The notes under the pieces: generated by a model
Databases searched by the model: none
What the model saw: the letters and a program-made list of their open reading frames with translations, nothing else
Told to the model about the DNA's origin: nothing
Assembly (NCBI GenBank): GCA_037013495.1
Contig: CM072802.1
Location: forward strand, 66,492,983 to 66,556,982
Length of the DNA: 64,000 bases
Direction of reading: 5' to 3'
From: Hippophae tibetana
Taxonomy: Eukaryota; Streptophyta; Magnoliopsida; Rosales; Elaeagnaceae
Made by a program: the position numbers and the translations under genes
Part shown: in pieces, positions 41,840 through 56,519 of the stretch
Layout: every line of letters begins with the position of its first letter
Numbering within the stretch: the first letter of the stretch is position 1

Positions 41840-43320
41840 ATAGTTTTAGTCATTTTTTGAAGTATCCAAAAATTCATTAAAATAAGAAAATTTGGCAAAA
41901 ATTATTATTTCTTGTTGGATGCAATTCCTTTCACGATCTATTATTTATTGATAACAAAATATTCGATTTGTCATGGTAAAAATACAAAGATGACAAGGAA
42001 TTCTCGTTTTGAGGTGCCACACTTGTAGGCATTGATGGGCATCTCTAACACCCCGTGGGCAAAACCATGTAAAACGATGGAATTATTGGGCCATTTTTTT
42101 CACACATGTTTAGAATAGTATTCCATCTCGTATTGGAAAGTTTCATGATTTTTTGGACACGTGAAATATTTTTAGTCATTTTTTGAAGTATCCGAAAATT
42201 CATTAAAATTAGAAAATTTGGCAAAAATTATTATTTATTGTTGGATGCAATTCCTTTCATCATCTAAGATTTATTGATCACAAAATTTTAGATTTGGGAT
42301 GGTATAAATACGAAGATGACAAGTAATGCTCGTTTTGAGGTGCCACCGTTGCGGGCATTGATGGGCACCTTTAACACACCGTGGGCAGAACCATATGAAA
42401 CAATAGAATTTTATGGCTATTTTTTTCACATATGTTTAGAACAGTATGTCATCTCGTATTGGAAAGTTTAATTATTTTATGGAAACGGGAAGTACTTTTA
42501 GTTATTTTTTGAAGTATCCGAAAAATCATGAAAAATAGAAAATTCGGCCAAAATTATTATTTCTTGTTGGATGCAATTCCTTTCATTATCTAAGATTTCT
42601 TGATCACAAAATATTCGATTTGTCATGGTAAAAATACAAAGATGACAAGGAATGCTCGTTTTGAGATGCCACCGTTGCGGGCATTGATGGGCACCTCTAA
42701 CACCTCGTGGGCAAAACCATGTCAAACGATGGAATTATTAGACCATTTTTTTCACACATGTTTAGAATAGTATTTCATCTCGTACTGGAAAGTTTAATCA
42801 TTTTATGGAAACGGGAAGTATTTTTAGTCATTTTTTGAAGTATCCGAAAATTCATTAAAATAAGAAAATTTGGCAAAATTATTATTTCTTGTTGGATGCA
42901 ATTCCTTTCACCATCTATTATTTATTGATAACAAAATATTCGATTTGTCATGGTAAAAATACAAAGATGACAAGGAATTCTCGTTTTGAGGTGCCACCCT
43001 TGTAGGCATTGATGGGCATCTCTAACACCCCATGGGCAAAACCATGTCCAACGATGGAATTATTAAGCCATTTTTTTCACACATGTTTAGAATAGTATTC
43101 CATCTCGTATTGGAAAGTTTCATGATTTTTTGGACACGTGAAATATTTTTAGTCATTTTTTGAAGTATCCGAAAATTCATTAAAATTACAAAATTTGGCA
43201 AAAATTATTATTTATTGTTGGATGCAATTCCTTTCATCATCTAAGATTTATTGATCACAAAATTTTAGATTTGGCATGGTATAAATATGAAGATGACAAG
43301 GAATGCTCGTTTTGAGGTGC
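41840..43320 (+). repeat. Segment echoed from 17 monomers upstream, copy 2
   Basis: Partner of 36,300-37,780. Within and just before it, the TAATGCTCG variant (GACAAGTAATG) recurs at 41,346 and 42,324, a 978 bp three-monomer spacing, so a 3-mer duplication is superimposed on the 17-mer echo. ACACCCCATGGGC sits at 43,025. Confidence 0.7.
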
Positions 43321-45120
43321 CACCGTTGCGGGCATTGATGGGCACCTTTAACACACCGTGGGCAGAACCATATGAAACGATAGAATTTTATGGCTAATTT
43401 TTTCACATATATTTAGAATGGTATGTCATCTCGAACTGGAAAGTTTAATGATTTTATGGAAACGGGAAGTATTTTTAGTCATTTTTTGAAGTATCCGAAA
43501 AATCATGAAAAATAGAAAATTGGGTAAAAATTATTATTTCTTGTTGGATGCAATTCCATTCATTATCTAAGATTTATTGATCACAAAATATTCGATTTGT
43601 CATGTTAAAAATACAAAGATGACAACGAATGCTCGTTTTGAGGTGCCACCGTTGCGGGCATTATTGGGCACCTCTAACACCCCGTCGGCAAACCCATGTC
43701 AAACGATGGAATTATTGGGCCATTTTTTTCACACATGTTTATAATAGTATTCCATCTCGTATTGGAAAGTTTCATGATTTTATGGACACGTGTAATATTT
43801 TTAGTCATTTTTTGAAGTATCCGAAAATTCATTAAAATTAGAAAATTTGGCAAAAATTATTATTTCTTGTTGGATGCAATTCCTTTCATCATCTAAGATT
43901 TATTGATCACAAAATTTTAGATTTGTCATGGTATAAATACGAAGATGACAAGGAATGCTCGTTTTGAGGTGTCACCGTTGCGGGCATTGATGGGCACCTT
44001 TAACACACCGTGGGCAGAACCATATGAAACGATAGAATTTTATGGCTAATTTTTTCACATATATTTAGAATGGTATGTCATCTCGAACTGGAAAGTTTTT
44101 ATGATTTTATGGAAACGGGAAGTATTTTTAGTCATTTTTTGAAGTATCCGAAAAATCAAGAAAAATAGGAAATTAGGCAAAAATTATTGTTTCTTGTTGG
44201 ATGCAATTCCTTTCATTATCTAAGATTTATTGATCACAAAATATTCGATTTATCATGGTAAAATTACAAAGATGACAAGGAATGCTCGTTTTGATATGCC
44301 ACCGTTGCGGGCATTGATGGGCACCTCTAACACCCCGTGGGTAAAACTATGTCAAACGATGAAATTATTGGACAATTTTTTTCACACATGTTTAGAATAG
44401 TATTTCATCTCGTACTAGAAAGTTTCATTATTTTATGGACACGTGAAATATTTTTAGTCATTTTTTGAAGTATCCGAAAATTCATTAAAATTAGAAAATT
44501 TGGCAAAAATGATTATTTCTTGTTGGATGCAATTCCTTTCATCATCTAAGATTTATTGATCACAAAATTTTAGATTTGGCATGGTATAAATACAAAGATG
44601 ACAAGTAATGCTCGTTTTGAGGTGCCACCGTTGCAGGCATTGATGGGTACCTTTAACACACCGTGGGCGGAACCTTATGAAACGATAGAATTTTATGGCT
44701 ATTTTTTCACATATATTTAGAATGGTATGTCATCTCGTACTGGAAAGTTTAATGATTTTATGGAAACGGGAAGTATTTTTAGTCATTTTTTGAAGTGTCC
44801 GAAAATTCATTAAAATAAGAAAATTTGGCAAAAATTATTATTTCTTGTTGGATGCAATTCCTTTCACCATCTATTATTTATTGATAACAAAATATTCGAT
44901 TTGTCATGTTAAAAATACAAAGATGACAAGGAATCCTCGTTTTGAGGTGCCACCCTTGTAGGCATTGATGGGCATCTCTAACACCCCGTGGGCAAAACCA
45001 TGTCAAACGATGGAATTATTGGGCCATTATTTTCACACATGTTTAGAATAGTATTCCATCTCGTATTGGAAAGTTTCATGATTTTATGGACACGTGAAAT
45101 ATTTTTAGTCATTTTTTGAA
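43321..45120 (+). repeat. Mosaic monomers preceding the 6-mer domain
   Basis: Ordinary A and B units. TTGGGTAAAAATT near 43,520 recurs about 2,279 bp (seven units) later, and 44,100-44,760 resembles 46,100-46,715 at the 6-mer offset. The CCCTTGTAGG unit at 44,953 breaks that match, because the equivalent unit near 46,900 is a different variant. Confidence 0.7.
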
Positions 45121-48100
45121 GTATCCGAAAATTCATTAAAATTAGAAAATTTGTCAAAAATTATTATTTATTGTTGGATGCAATTCCTTTCATCATCTAA
45201 GATTTATTGATCAAAAAATTTTAGATTTGGCATGGTATAAATACGAAGAAGACAAGGAATGCTCGTTTTGAGGTGCCACCGTTGCGGGGATTGATGGGCA
45301 CCTCTAACACCCCGTGGGCAGATCCATATGAAATAATTGAATTTTATGGCTATTTTTTTCACATATGTTTAGAATAGTATGTTATCTCGTACTAGAAAGT
45401 TTAATGATTTTATGGAAACGGGAAATATTTTTAGTCATTTTTTGAAGTATCCGAAAATTCATTAAAAATAATAATTTGGCAAAAATTATTATTTATTGTT
45501 GGATGCAATTCCTTTCATCATCTAAGATTTATTGATCACAAAATTTTAGATTTGGCATGGTATAAATACGAAGATGACAAGTAATGCTCGTTTTGAGGTG
45601 CCACCGTTGCGGGGATTGATGGGCACCTTAAACACACCGTGGGCAGAACCATATGAAACAATAGAATTTTATGGCTATTTTTTTCACATATGTTTAGAAT
45701 AGTATGTCATCTCATACTAGAAAGTTTAATGATTTTTTGGAAACGGGAAGTATTTTTAGTCATTTTTTGAAGTATCCGAAAAATCATGAAAAATAGAAAA
45801 TTGGGTAAAAATTATTATTTCTTGTTGGATGCAATTCCTTTCATTATCTAAGATTTATTGATCACAAAATATTCGATTTGTCATGTTAAAAATACAAAGA
45901 TGACAAGGAATGCTCGTTTTGAGGTGCCACCGTTGCGGGCATTGATGGGCACCTTTAACACACCGTGGGCAGAACCATATGAAACGATAGAATTTTATGG
46001 CTAATTTTTTCACATATATTTAGAATGGTATGTCATCTCGAACTGGAAAGTTTAATGATTTTATGGAAACGGGAAGTATTTTTAGTCATTTTTTGAAGTA
46101 TCCGAAAAATCATGAAAAATAGGAAATTAGGCAAAAATTATTATTTCTTGTTGGATGCAATTCCTTTCATTATCTAAGATTTATTGATCACAAAATATTC
46201 GATTTATCATGGTAAAATTACAAAGATGACAAGGAATGCTCGTTTTGAGATGCCACCGTTGCGGGCATTGATGGGCACCTCTAACACCCCGTGGGCAAAA
46301 CCATGTCAAACGATGAAATTATGGGACCATTTTTTTCACACATGTTTAGAATAGTATTTCATCTCGTACTAGAAAGTTTCATTATTTTATGGACACGTGA
46401 AATATTTTTAGTCATTTTTTGAAGTATCCGAAAATTCATTAAAATTAGAAAATTTGGCAAAAATGATTATTTCTTGTTGGATGCAATTCCTTTCATGATC
46501 TAAGATTTATTGATCACAAAATTTTAGATTTGGCATTGTATAAATACGAAGATGACAAGTAATGCTCGTTTTGAGGTGCCACCGTTGCAGGCATTGATGG
46601 GTACCTTTAACACACCGTGGGCGGAACCTTATGAAACGATAGAATTTTATGGCTATTTTTTCACATATATTTAGAATGGTATGTCATCTCGTACTGGAAA
46701 GTTTAATGATTTTATGGAAACGGGAAGTATTTTTGTCATTTTTTGAAGTATACGAAAAATCATGAAAAATAGAAAATTAGGCAAAAATTATTATTTCTTG
46801 TTGGATGCAATTCCTTTCATTATCTAAGATTTATTGATCACAATATATTCGATTTATCATGGTAAAAATACAAAGATGACAACGAATGCTCGTTTTGAGA
46901 TGCCACCGTTGCGGGCATTGATGGGCACCTCTAATACCCCGTGGGAAAAACCATGTCAAACGATGAAATTATTGGACCATTTTTTTCACACATGTTTAGA
47001 ATAGTATTTCATCTCGTACTAGAAAGTTTCATTATTTTATGGACACGTGAAATATTTTTAGTCATTTTTTGAAGTATCCGAAAATTCATTAAAATTAGAA
47101 AATTTGTCAAAAATTATTATTTATTGTTGGATGCAATTCCTTTCATCATCTAAGATTTATTGATAAAAAAATTTTAGATTTGGCATGGTATAAATACGAA
47201 GAAGACAAGGAATGCTCGTTTTGAGGTGCCACCGTTGCGGGGATTGATGGGCACCGCTAACACCCCGTGGGCAGATCCATATGAAATAATTGAATTTTAT
47301 GGCTATTTTTTTCACATATGTTTAGAATAGTATGTTATCTCGTACTGGAAAGTTTAATGATTTTATGGAAACGGGAAATATTTTTAGTCATTTTTTGAAG
47401 TATCCGAAAATTCATTAAAAATAGAAAATTTGGCAAAAATTATTATTTATTGTTGGATGCAATTCCTTTCATCATCTAAGATTTATTGATCACAAAATTT
47501 TAGATTTGGCATGGTATAAATACGAAGATGACAAGTAATGCTCGTTTTGAGGTGCCACCGTTGCGGGGATTGATGGGCACCTTAAACACACCGTGGGCAG
47601 AACCATATGAAACAATAGAATTTTATGGCTATTTTTTTCACATATGTTTAGAATAGTATGTCATCTCATACTAGAAAGTTTAATGATTTTTTGGAAACGG
47701 GAAGTATTTTTAGTCATTTTTTGAAGTATCCGAAAAATCATGAAAAATAGAAAATTGGGTAAAAATTATTATTTCTTGTTGTATGCAATTCCTTTCATTA
47801 TCTAAGATTTATTGATCACAAAATATTCGATTTGTCATGTTAAAAATACAAAGATGACAAGGAATGCTCGTTTTGAGGTGCCACCGTTGCGGGCATTGAT
47901 GGGCACCTTTAACACACCGTGGGCAGAACCATATGAAACGATAGAATTTTATGGCTAATTTTTTAACATATATTTAGAATGGTATGTCATCTCGAACTGG
48001 AAAGTTTAATGATTTTATGGAAACGGGAAGTATTTTTAGTCATTTTTTGAAGTATCCGAAAAATCATGAAAAATAGGAAATTATTCAAAAATTATTATTT

Positions 48101-49060
48101 CTTGTTGGATGCAATTCCTTTCATTATCTAAGATTTATTGATCACAAAATATTCGATTTATCATGGTAAAATTACAAAGATGACAAGGAATGCTCGTTTT
48201 GAGATGCCACCGTTGCGGGCATTGATGGGCACCTCTAACACCCCGTGGGCAAAACCATGTCAAACGATGAAATTATGGGACCATTTTTTTCACACATGTT
48301 TAGAATAGTATTTCATCTCGTACTAGAAAGTTTCATTATTTTATGGACACGTGAAATATTTTTAGTCATTTTTTGAAGTATCCGAAAATTCATTAAAATT
48401 AGAAAATTTGGCAAAAATGATTATTTCTTGTTGGATGCAATTCCTTTCATCATCTAAGATTTATTGATCACAAAATTTTAGATTTGGCATGGTATAAATA
48501 CGAAGATGACAAGTAATGCTCGTTTTGAGGTGCCACCGTTGCAGGCATTGATGGGTACCTTTAACACACCGTGGGCGGAACCTTATGAAACGATAGAATT
48601 TTATGGCTATTTTTTCACATATATTTAGAATGGTATGTCATCTCGTACTGGAAAGTTTAATGATTTTATGGAAACGGGAAGTATTTTTGTCATTTTTTGA
48701 AGTATCCGAAAAATCATGAAAAATAGAAAATTAGGCAAAAATTATTATTTCTTGTTGGATGCAATTCCTTTCATTATCTAAGATTTATTGATCACAAAAT
48801 ATTCGATTTATCATGGTAAAAATACAAAGATGACAACGAATGCTCGTTTTGAGATGCCACCGTTGCGGGCATTGATGGGCACCTCTAATACCCCGTGGGA
48901 AAAACCATGTCAAACGATGAAATTATTGGACCATTTTTTTCAAACATGTTTAGAATAGTATTTCATCTCGTACTAGAAAGTTTCATTATTTTATGGACAC
49001 GTGTAATATTTTTAGTCATTTTTTGAAGTATCCGAAAATTCATTAAAATTAGAAAATTTG
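45121..49060 (+). repeat. 6-monomer HOR (1,953-1,954 bp), two copies
   Basis: TTGTCAAAAATTATTATTTATTG is at 45,151 and 47,104. TTGGGTAAAAATT is at 45,801 and 47,755. CATGAAATTATGGGACC is near 46,314 and 48,268. The copies differ at scattered single bases, e.g. GCAAAAATTATT versus TTCAAAAATTATT near 48,085. On the right the correspondence stops near 49,060, where the unit reads TTGGCAAAAATGATT instead of TTGTCAAAAATTATT. Confidence 0.85.
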
Positions 49061-49680
49061 GCAAAAATGATTATTTCTTGTTGGATGCAATTCCTTTCAT
49101 CATCGAAGATTTATTGATCACAAAATTTTAGATTTGGCATGGTATAAATACGAAGATGACAAGGAATGCTCGTTTTGAGGTGCCACCGTTGCAGGCATTG
49201 ATGGGTACCTTTAATACACCGTGGGCAGAACCATATGAAACGATAGAATTTTATGGCTATTTTTTCACATATATTTAGAATGGTATGTCATCTCGAACTG
49301 GAAAGTTTAATGATTTTATAGAAACGGGAAGTATTTTTAGTCATTTTTTGAAGTATCCGAAAAATCAAGAAAAATAGGAAATTAGGCAAAAATTATTATT
49401 TCTTGTTGGATGCAATTCCTTTCATTATCTAAGATTTATTGATCACAAAATATTCGATTTATCATGGTAAAATTACAAAGATGACAAGGAATGCTCGTTT
49501 TGAGATGCCACCGTTGCGGGCATTGATGGGCACCTCTAACACCCCGTGGGCAAAACTATGTCAAACGATGGAATTATTGGACAATTTTTTTCACACATGT
49601 TTAGAATAGTATTTCATCTCGTACTAGAAAGTTTCATTATTTTGTGGACACGTGAAATATTTTTAGTCATTTTTTGAAGT
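49061..49680 (+). repeat. Short monomeric link between 6-mer and 7-mer domains
   Basis: Two units: an A type with TTGCAGGCATTGATGGGTACC, and a B type ending TTCATTATTTTGTGGACACG. The AATCAAGAAAAATAGG tail near 49,364 matches one near 44,156, 16 units upstream. Confidence 0.7.
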
Positions 49681-52600
49681 ATCCGAAAATTCATTAAAAT
49701 AAGAAAATTTGGCAAAAATTATTATTTCTTGTTGGATGCAATTCCTTTCACCATCTATTATTTATTGATAACAAAATATTCGATTTGTCATGTTAAAAAT
49801 ACAAAGATGACAAGGAATGATCGTTTTGAGGTGCCACCCTTGTAGGCATTGATGGGCATCTCTAACACCCCGTGGGCAAAACAATGTCAACGATGGAATT
49901 ATTGGGCCATTTTTTTCACACATGTTTACAATAGTATTCCATCTCGTATTGGAAAGTTTCATGATTTTATGGACACGTGAAATATTTTTAGTCATTTTTT
50001 GAAGTATCCGAAAATTCATTAAAATTAGAAAATTTGGCAAAAATTATTATTTATTGTTGGATGCAATTCCTTTCATCATCTAAGATTTATTGATCAAAAA
50101 ATTTTAGATTTGGCATGGTATAAATACGAAGATGACAAGGAATGCTCGTTTTGAGGTGCCACCGTTGCGGGGATTGATGGGCACCTCTAACACCCCGTGG
50201 GCAGATCCATATGAAATAATTGAATTTTATGGCTATTTTTTTCACATATGTTTAGAATAGTATGTCATCTCGTACTGGAAAGTTTAATGATTTTATGGAA
50301 ACGGGAAATATTTTTAGTCATTTTTTGAAGTATCCGAAAATTCATTAAAAATAGAAAAATTGGCAAAAATTATTATTTCTTGTTGGATGCAATTCCTTTC
50401 ATCATCTAAGATTTATTGATCACAAAATTTTAGATTTGGCATGGTATATATACGAAGATGACAAGTAATGCTCGTTTTGAGGTGCCACCGTTGCAGGGAT
50501 TGTTGGGCACCTTAAACACACCGTGGGCAGAACCATATGAAACAATAGAATTTTATGGCTATTTTTTTCACATATGTTTAGAATAGTATGTCATCTCATA
50601 CTATAAAGTTTAATGATTTTTTGGAAACGGGAAGTATTTTTAGTCATTTTTTGAAGTATCCGAAAAATCATGAAAAATAGAAAATTGGGTAAAAATTATT
50701 ATTTCTTGTTGGATGCAATTCCTTTCATTATCTAAGATTTATTGATCTCAAAATATTCGATTTGTCATGTTAAAAATACAAAGATGACAAGGAATGCTCG
50801 TTTTGAGGTGCCACCGTTGCGGGGATTGATGGGCACCTTAAACACACCGTGGGCAGAACCATATGAAACAATAGAATTTTATGGCTATTTTTTTCACATA
50901 TGTTTAGAATAGTATGTCATCTCATACTAGAAAGTTTAATGATTTTTTGGAAACGGGAAGTATTTTTAGTCATTTTTTGAAGTATCCGAAAAATCATGAA
51001 AAATAGAAAATTGGGTAAAAATTATTATTTCTTGTTGGATGAAATTCCTTTCATTATCTAAGATTTATTGATCACAAAATATTCGATTTGTCATGTTAAA
51101 AATACAAAGATGACAAGGAATGCTCGTTTTGAGGTGCCACCGTTGCGGGCATTGATGGGCACCTTTAACACACCGTGGGCAGAACCATATGAAACGATAG
51201 AATTTTATGGCTAATTTTTTCACATATATTTAGAATGGTATGTCATCTCGTACTGGAAAGTTTAATGATTTTATGGAAACGGGAAGTATTTTTAGTCATT
51301 TTTTGAAGTATCCGAAAATTCATTAAAAATAGGAAATTTGGCAAAAATTATTTTTTCTTGTTGGATGCAATTCCTTTCATTATCTAAGATTTATTGATCA
51401 CAAAATATTCGATTTATCATGGTAAAAATACAAAGATGACAAGGAATGCTCGTTTTGAGATGCCACCGTTGCGGGCATTGATGGGCACCTCTAACACCCC
51501 GTGGGCAAAACCATGTCAAACGATGAAATTATTGGACCATTTTTTTCACACATGTTTAGAATAGTATTTCATCTCGTACTAGAAAGTTTCATTTTTTTAT
51601 GGACACGTGAAATATTTTTAGTCATTTTTTGAAGTATCCGAAAATTCATTAAAATTAGAAAATTTGGCAAAAATGATTATTTCTTGTTGGATGCAATTCC
51701 TTTCATCATCTAAGATTTATTGATCACAAAATTTTAGATTTGGCATGGTATAAATAAGAAGATGACAAGGAATGCTCGTTTTGAGGTGCCACCGTTGCAG
51801 GCATTGATGGGTACCTTTAACACACCGTGGGCGGAACCGTATGAAACGATAGAATTTTATGGCTATTTTTTCACATATATTTAGAATTGTATGTCATCTC
51901 GTACTGGAAAGTTTAATGATTTTATGGAAACGGGAAGTATTTTTAGTCATTTTTTGAAGTATCCGAAAATTCATTAAAATAAGAAAATTTGGCAAAAATT
52001 ATTATTTCTTGTTGGATGCAATTCCTTTCACCATCTATTATTTATTGATAACAAAATATTCGATTTGTCATGTTAAAAATACAAAGATGACAAGGAATGC
52101 TCGTTTTGAGGTGCCACCCTTGTAGGCATTGATGGGCATCTCTAACACCCCGTGGGCAAAACCATGTCAAACGATGGAATTATTGGGCCATTTTTTTCAC
52201 ACATGTTTAGAATAGTATTCCATCTCGTATTGGAAAGTTTCATGATTTTATGGACAGGTGAAATATTTTTAGTCATTTTTTGAAGTATCCGAAAATTCAT
52301 TAAAATTAGAAAATTTGGCAAAAATTATTATTTATTGTTGGATGCAATTCCTTTCATCATCTAAGATTTATTGATCAAAAAATTTTAGATTTGGCATGGT
52401 ATAAATACGAAGATGACAAGGAATGCTCGTTTTGAGGTGCCACCGTTGCGGGGATTGATGGGCATTTCTAACACCCCGTGGGCAGATCCATATGAAATAA
52501 TTGAATTTTATGGCTATTTTTTCACATATGTTTAGAATAGTATGTCATCTCGTACTGGAAAGTTTAATGATTTTATGGAAAGGGGAAATATTTTTATTCA

Positions 52601-55600
52601 TTTTTTGAAGTATCCGAAAATTCATTAAAATTAGAAAATTTTGCAAAAATTATTATTTCTTGTTGGATGCAATTCCTTTCATCATCTAAGATTTATTGAT
52701 CACAAAATTTTAGATTTGGCATGGTATAAATACGAAGATGACAAGTAATGCTCGTTTTGAGGTGCCACCGTTGCAGGGATTGTTGGGCACCTTAAACACA
52801 CCGTGGGCAGAAGCATATGAAACAATAGAATTTTATGGCTATTTTTTTCACATATGTTTAGAATAGTATGTCATCTCATACTAGAAAGTTTAATGATTTT
52901 TTGGAAACGGGAAGTATTTTTAGTCATTTTTTGAAGTATCCGAAAAATCATGAAAAATAGAAAATTGGGTAAAAATTATTATTTCTTGTTGGATGCAATT
53001 CCTTTCATTATCTAAGATTTATTGATCTCAAAATATTCGATTTGTCATGTTAAAAATACAAAGATGACAAGGAATGCTCGTTTTGAGGTGCCACCGTTGC
53101 GGGGATTGATGGGCACCTTAAACACACCGTGGGCAGAACCATATGAAACAATAGAATTTTATGGCTATTTTTTTCACATATGTTTAGAATAGTATGTCAT
53201 CTCATACTAGAAAGTTTAATGATTTTTTGGAAACGGGAAGTATTTTTAGTCATTTTTTGAAGTATCCGAAAAATCATGAAAAATAGAAAATTGGGTAAAA
53301 ATTATTATTTCTTGTTGGATGAAATTCCTTTCATTATCTAAGATTTATTGATCACAAAATATTCGATTTGTCATGTTAAAAATACAAAGATGACAAGGAA
53401 TGCTCGTTTTGAGGTGCCACCGTTGCGGGCATTGATGGGCACCTTTAACACACCGTGGGCAGAACCATATGAAACGATAGAATTTTATGGCTAATTTTTT
53501 CACATATATTTAGAATGGTATGTCATCTCGTACTGGAAAGTTTAATGATTTTATGGAAACGGGAAGTATTTTTAGTCATTTTTTGAAGTATCCGAAAATT
53601 CATTAAAAATAGGAAATTTGGCAAAAATTATTTTTTCTTGTTGGATGCAATTCCTTTCATTATCTAAGATTTATTGATCACAAAATATTCGATTTATCAT
53701 GGTAAAAATACAAAGATGACAAGGAATGCTCGTTTTGAGATGCCACCGTTGCGGGCATTGATGGGCACCTCTAACACCCCGTGGGCAAAACCATGTCAAA
53801 CGATGAAATTATTGGACCATTTTTTTCACACATGTTTAGAATAGTATTTCATCTCGTACTAGAAAGTTTCATTTTTTTATGGACACGTGAAATATTTTTA
53901 GTCATTTTTTGAAGTATCCGAAAATTCATTAAAATTAGAAAATTTGGCAAAAATGATTATTTCTTGTTGGATGCAATTCCTTTCATCATCTAAGATTTAT
54001 TGATCACAAAATTTTAGATTTGGCATGGTATAAATAAGAAGATGACAAGGAATGCTCGTTTTGAGGTGCCACCGTTGCAGGCATTGATGGGTACCTTTAA
54101 CACACCGTGGGCGGAACCGTATGAAACGATAGAATTTTATGGCTATTTTTTCACATATATTTAGAATTGTATGTCATCTCGTACTGGAAAGTTTAATGAT
54201 TTTATGGAAACGGGAAGTATTTTTAGTCATTTTTTGAAGTATCCGAAAATTCATTAAAATAAGAAAATTTGGCAAAAATTATTATTTCTTGTTGGATGCA
54301 ATTCCTTTCACCATCTATTATTTATTGATAACAAAATATTCGATTTGTCATGTTAAAAATACAAAGATGACAAGGAATGCTCGTTTTGAGGTGCCACCCT
54401 TGTAGGCATTGATGGGCATCTCTAACACCCCGTGGGCAAAACCATGTCAAACGATGGAATTATTGGGCCATTTTTTTCACACATGTTTAGAATAGTATTC
54501 CATCTCGTATTGGAAAGTTTCATGATTTTATGGACAGGTGAAATATTTTTAGTCATTTTTTGAAGTATCCGAAAATTCATTAAAATTAGAAAATTTGGCA
54601 AAAATTATTATTTATTGTTGGATGCAATTCCTTTCATCATCTAAGATTTATTGATCAAAAAATTTTAGATTTGGCATGGTATAAATACGAAGATGACAAG
54701 GAATGCTCGTTTTGAGGTGCCACCGTTGCGGGGATTGATGGGCATTTCTAACACCCCGTGGGCAGATCCATATGAAATAATTGAATTTTATGGCTATTTT
54801 TTCACATATGTTTAGAATAGTATGTCATCTCGTACTGGAAAGTTTAATGATTTTATGGAAAGGGGAAATATTTTTATTCATTTTTTGAAGTATCCGAAAA
54901 TTCATTAAAATTAGAAAATTTTGCAAAAATTATTATTTCTTGTTGGATGCAATTCCTTTCATCATCTAAGATTTATTGATCACAAAATTTTAGATTTGGC
55001 ATGGTATAAATACGAAGATGACAAGTAATGCTCGTTTTGAGGTGCCACCGTTGCAGGGATTGTTGGGCACCTTAAACACACCGTGGGCAGAAGCATATGA
55101 AACAATAGAATTTTATGGCTATTTTTTTCACATATGTTTAGAATAGTATGTCATCTCATACTAGAAAGTTTAATGATTTTTTGGAAACGGGAAGTATTTT
55201 TAGTCATTTTTTGAAGTATCCGAAAAATCATGAAAAATAGAAAATTGGGTAAAAATTATTATTTCTTGTTGGATGCAATTCCTTTCATTATCTAAGATTT
55301 ATTGATCACAAAATATTCGATTTGTCATGTTAAAAATACAAAGATGACAAGGAATGCTCGTTTTGAGGTGCCACCGTTGCGGGGATTGATGGGCACCTTA
55401 AACACACCGTGGGCAGAACCATATGAAACAATAGAATTTTATGGCTATTTTTTCACATATGTTTAGAATAGTATGTCATCTCATACTAGAAAGTTTAATG
55501 ATTTTTTGGAAACGGGAAGTATTTTTAGTCATTTTTTGAAGTATCCGAAAAATCATGAAAAATAGAAAATTGGGTAAAAATTATTATTTCTTGTTGGATG

Positions 55601-56519
55601 CAATTCCTTTCATTATCTAAGATTTATTGATCACAAAATATTCGATTTGTCATGTTAAAAATACAAAGATTACAAGGAATGCTCGTTTTGAGGTGCCACC
55701 GTTGCGGGCATTGATAGGCACCTTTAACACACCGTTGGCAGAACCATATGAAACGATAGAATTTTATGGCTAATTTTTTCACATATATTTAGAATGGTAT
55801 GTTATCTCGTACTGGAAAGTTTAATGATTTTATGGAAACGGGAAGTATTTTTAGTCATTTTTTGAAGTATCCGAAAATTCATTAAAATAAGAAAATTTGG
55901 CAAAAATTATTATTTCTTGTTGGATGCAATTCCTTTCCTTATCTAAGATTTATTGATCACAAAATATTCGATTTATCATGGTAAAAATACAAAGATGACA
56001 AGGAATCCTCGTTTTGAGATGCCACCGTTGCGGGCATTGATGGGCACCTCTAACACCCCGTGGGCAAAACCATGTCAAACGATGAAATTATTGGACCATT
56101 TTTTTCACACAAGTTTAGAATAGTATTTCATCTCGTACTAGAAAGTTTCATTATTTTATGGACACGTGAAATATTTTTAGTCATTTTTTGAAGTATCCGA
56201 AAATTAATTAAAATTAGAAAATTTGGCAAAAATGATTATTTCTTGTTGGATGCAATTCCTTTCATCATCTAAGATTTATTGATCACAAAATTTTAGATTT
56301 GGCATGGTATAAATACGAAGATGACAAGGAATGCTCGTTTTGAGGTGCCACCGTTGCAGGCATTGATGGGTACCTTTAACACACCGTGGGCGGAACCGTA
56401 TGAAACGATAGAATTTTATGGCTATTTTTCACATATATTTAGAATGGTATGTCATCTCGTACTGGAAAGTTTAATGATTTTATGGAAACGGGAAGTATTT
56501 TTAGTCATTTTTTGAAGTA
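49681..56519 (+). repeat. 7-monomer HOR (2,280 bp), three copies
   Basis: Starting from the CCGAAAATTCATTAAAATAAG junction, copies run 49,681-51,960, 51,961-54,240 and 54,241-56,519. The phase marker CCCTTGTAGG is at 49,837, 52,117, 54,397 and 56,675. Copies 1 and 2 keep register for long stretches with only substitutions. Copy 3 lacks one T in TTATGGCTATTTTTTCACAT near 55,450 and has ACCGTTGGCAG and TTTCCTTATC variants shared with units further right. Copy 2 is closer to copy 3's first half than to copy 1. Confidence 0.92.
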
